Origin: Nocardia sienata NBRC 100364 | GTDB lineage: Bacteria; Actinomycetota; Actinomycetes; Mycobacteriales; Mycobacteriaceae | Direction: 5' to 3' | Assembly (NCBI RefSeq): GCF_001613205.1 | Contig: NZ_BDBX01000042.1 | Span: 56,458 to 120,457 of the forward strand | Length of the DNA stretch: 64,000 nucleotides | Shown here: positions 63,867 through 64,000 of the stretch, piece after piece | How positions within the stretch are numbered: the stretch's first letter is position 1 | Layout: every line of letters starts with the position of its first letter | The notes under the pieces: generated by a model | What the model was told of the DNA's origin: nothing | The model's database searches: none | What the model saw: only the letters and a program-made list of their open reading frames with translations | Program-made: the position numbers and the translations under genes

Positions 63867-64000
63867 CTAGTTCGCCAGATCGTCGACGGTGGCCGCTTCG
63901 TTCCTGGACAGGTTGATGCCCAGGTTGGCCGCCGCCCGCTCGAGATCCTCGTCGTCGCCGTCGCGCATCTCGATCGCGGCGCCGTCCGACGACAGCACCT
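63867..64000 (-). CDS. rpoB: DNA-directed RNA polymerase subunit beta, C-terminus only
   Basis: The last 44 codons or so of rpoB, entering from the right edge. The reading VLSSDGAAIEMRDGDDEDLE and the ending NLGINLSRNEAATVDDLAN match actinobacterial RpoB C-termini. The stop TAG is at 63867-63869. The rifampicin-binding region lies outside the window, so nothing can be said about resistance. Confidence 0.95.
   Translation of the reverse strand, partial: VLSSDGAAIEMRDGDDEDLERAAANLGINLSRNEAATVDDLAN

Overview
The window looks like chromosomal DNA of a mycolic-acid actinomycete, most probably Nocardia or a close relative. GC content is high. It carries rpoB/rpoC and the str operon (rpsL, rpsG, fusA, tuf), paired DUF3558 lipoproteins, an mce-type permease operon, a mycofactocin locus, a KshB-type steroid hydroxylase reductase with a perfect KstR-type operator, and a WhiJ/DUF397 module.

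Layout. 1-1977 (minus): start of an mce-type operon with two small membrane proteins, a YrbE permease that reads as frameshifted, and a second permease cut by the window edge. 2254-7048 (plus): an MpaB-family oxygenase, a sugar ABC importer without an ATPase, and a small exported protein. 7096-10213: DUF397 protein, a WhiJ-like regulator carrying two lesions, small coupled ORFs, and a methyltransferase/TetR pair sharing an 18-bp palindrome. 10285-11178: a decayed ATPase start and a palindrome-rich stretch without a gene. 11179-15921 (minus): mycofactocin genes mftA, a fused mftB-mftC, mftF and mftG, with no mftD or mftE between them. 16197-26994: TetR, kshB, an FAD enzyme/MFS/LysR module, a glutamate-racemase-like protein, a ferredoxin reductase, an SPW protein and a 701-residue disordered protein.

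27114-34368 (minus): six genes joined by overlaps or very short gaps encode P450, unknown protein, P450, A-T NRPS didomain, type II thioesterase and a second A-T didomain, with no condensation domain. This resembles the NovH/NovI or NikP1/NikQ logic for oxidising a carrier-bound amino acid, but doubled. A divergent WYL regulator/flavin monooxygenase pair follows. 37149-38414 holds decayed pieces of an IS5-type transposase and a VapC toxin.

38521-42874 (minus) is the str operon. In the ~17 kb between rpsL and rpoC lie DUF3558 lipoproteins, a quinone oxidoreductase, an acyl-ACP thioesterase, an FprB-like reductase, SixA, pirin, a MerR/aldo-keto reductase module, a VOC/MarR pair, cyanase with a formate/nitrite-type channel, and a TrbL/VirB6-like membrane protein. 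rpoC and the 3' end of rpoB close the window.

The points most worth following are the fused MftB-MftC with the missing mftD/mftE, and the condensation-free double A-T/P450 operon. Many very long plus-strand ORFs opposite rpoC, fusA/tuf and other genes are GC-driven shadows and are not annotated.
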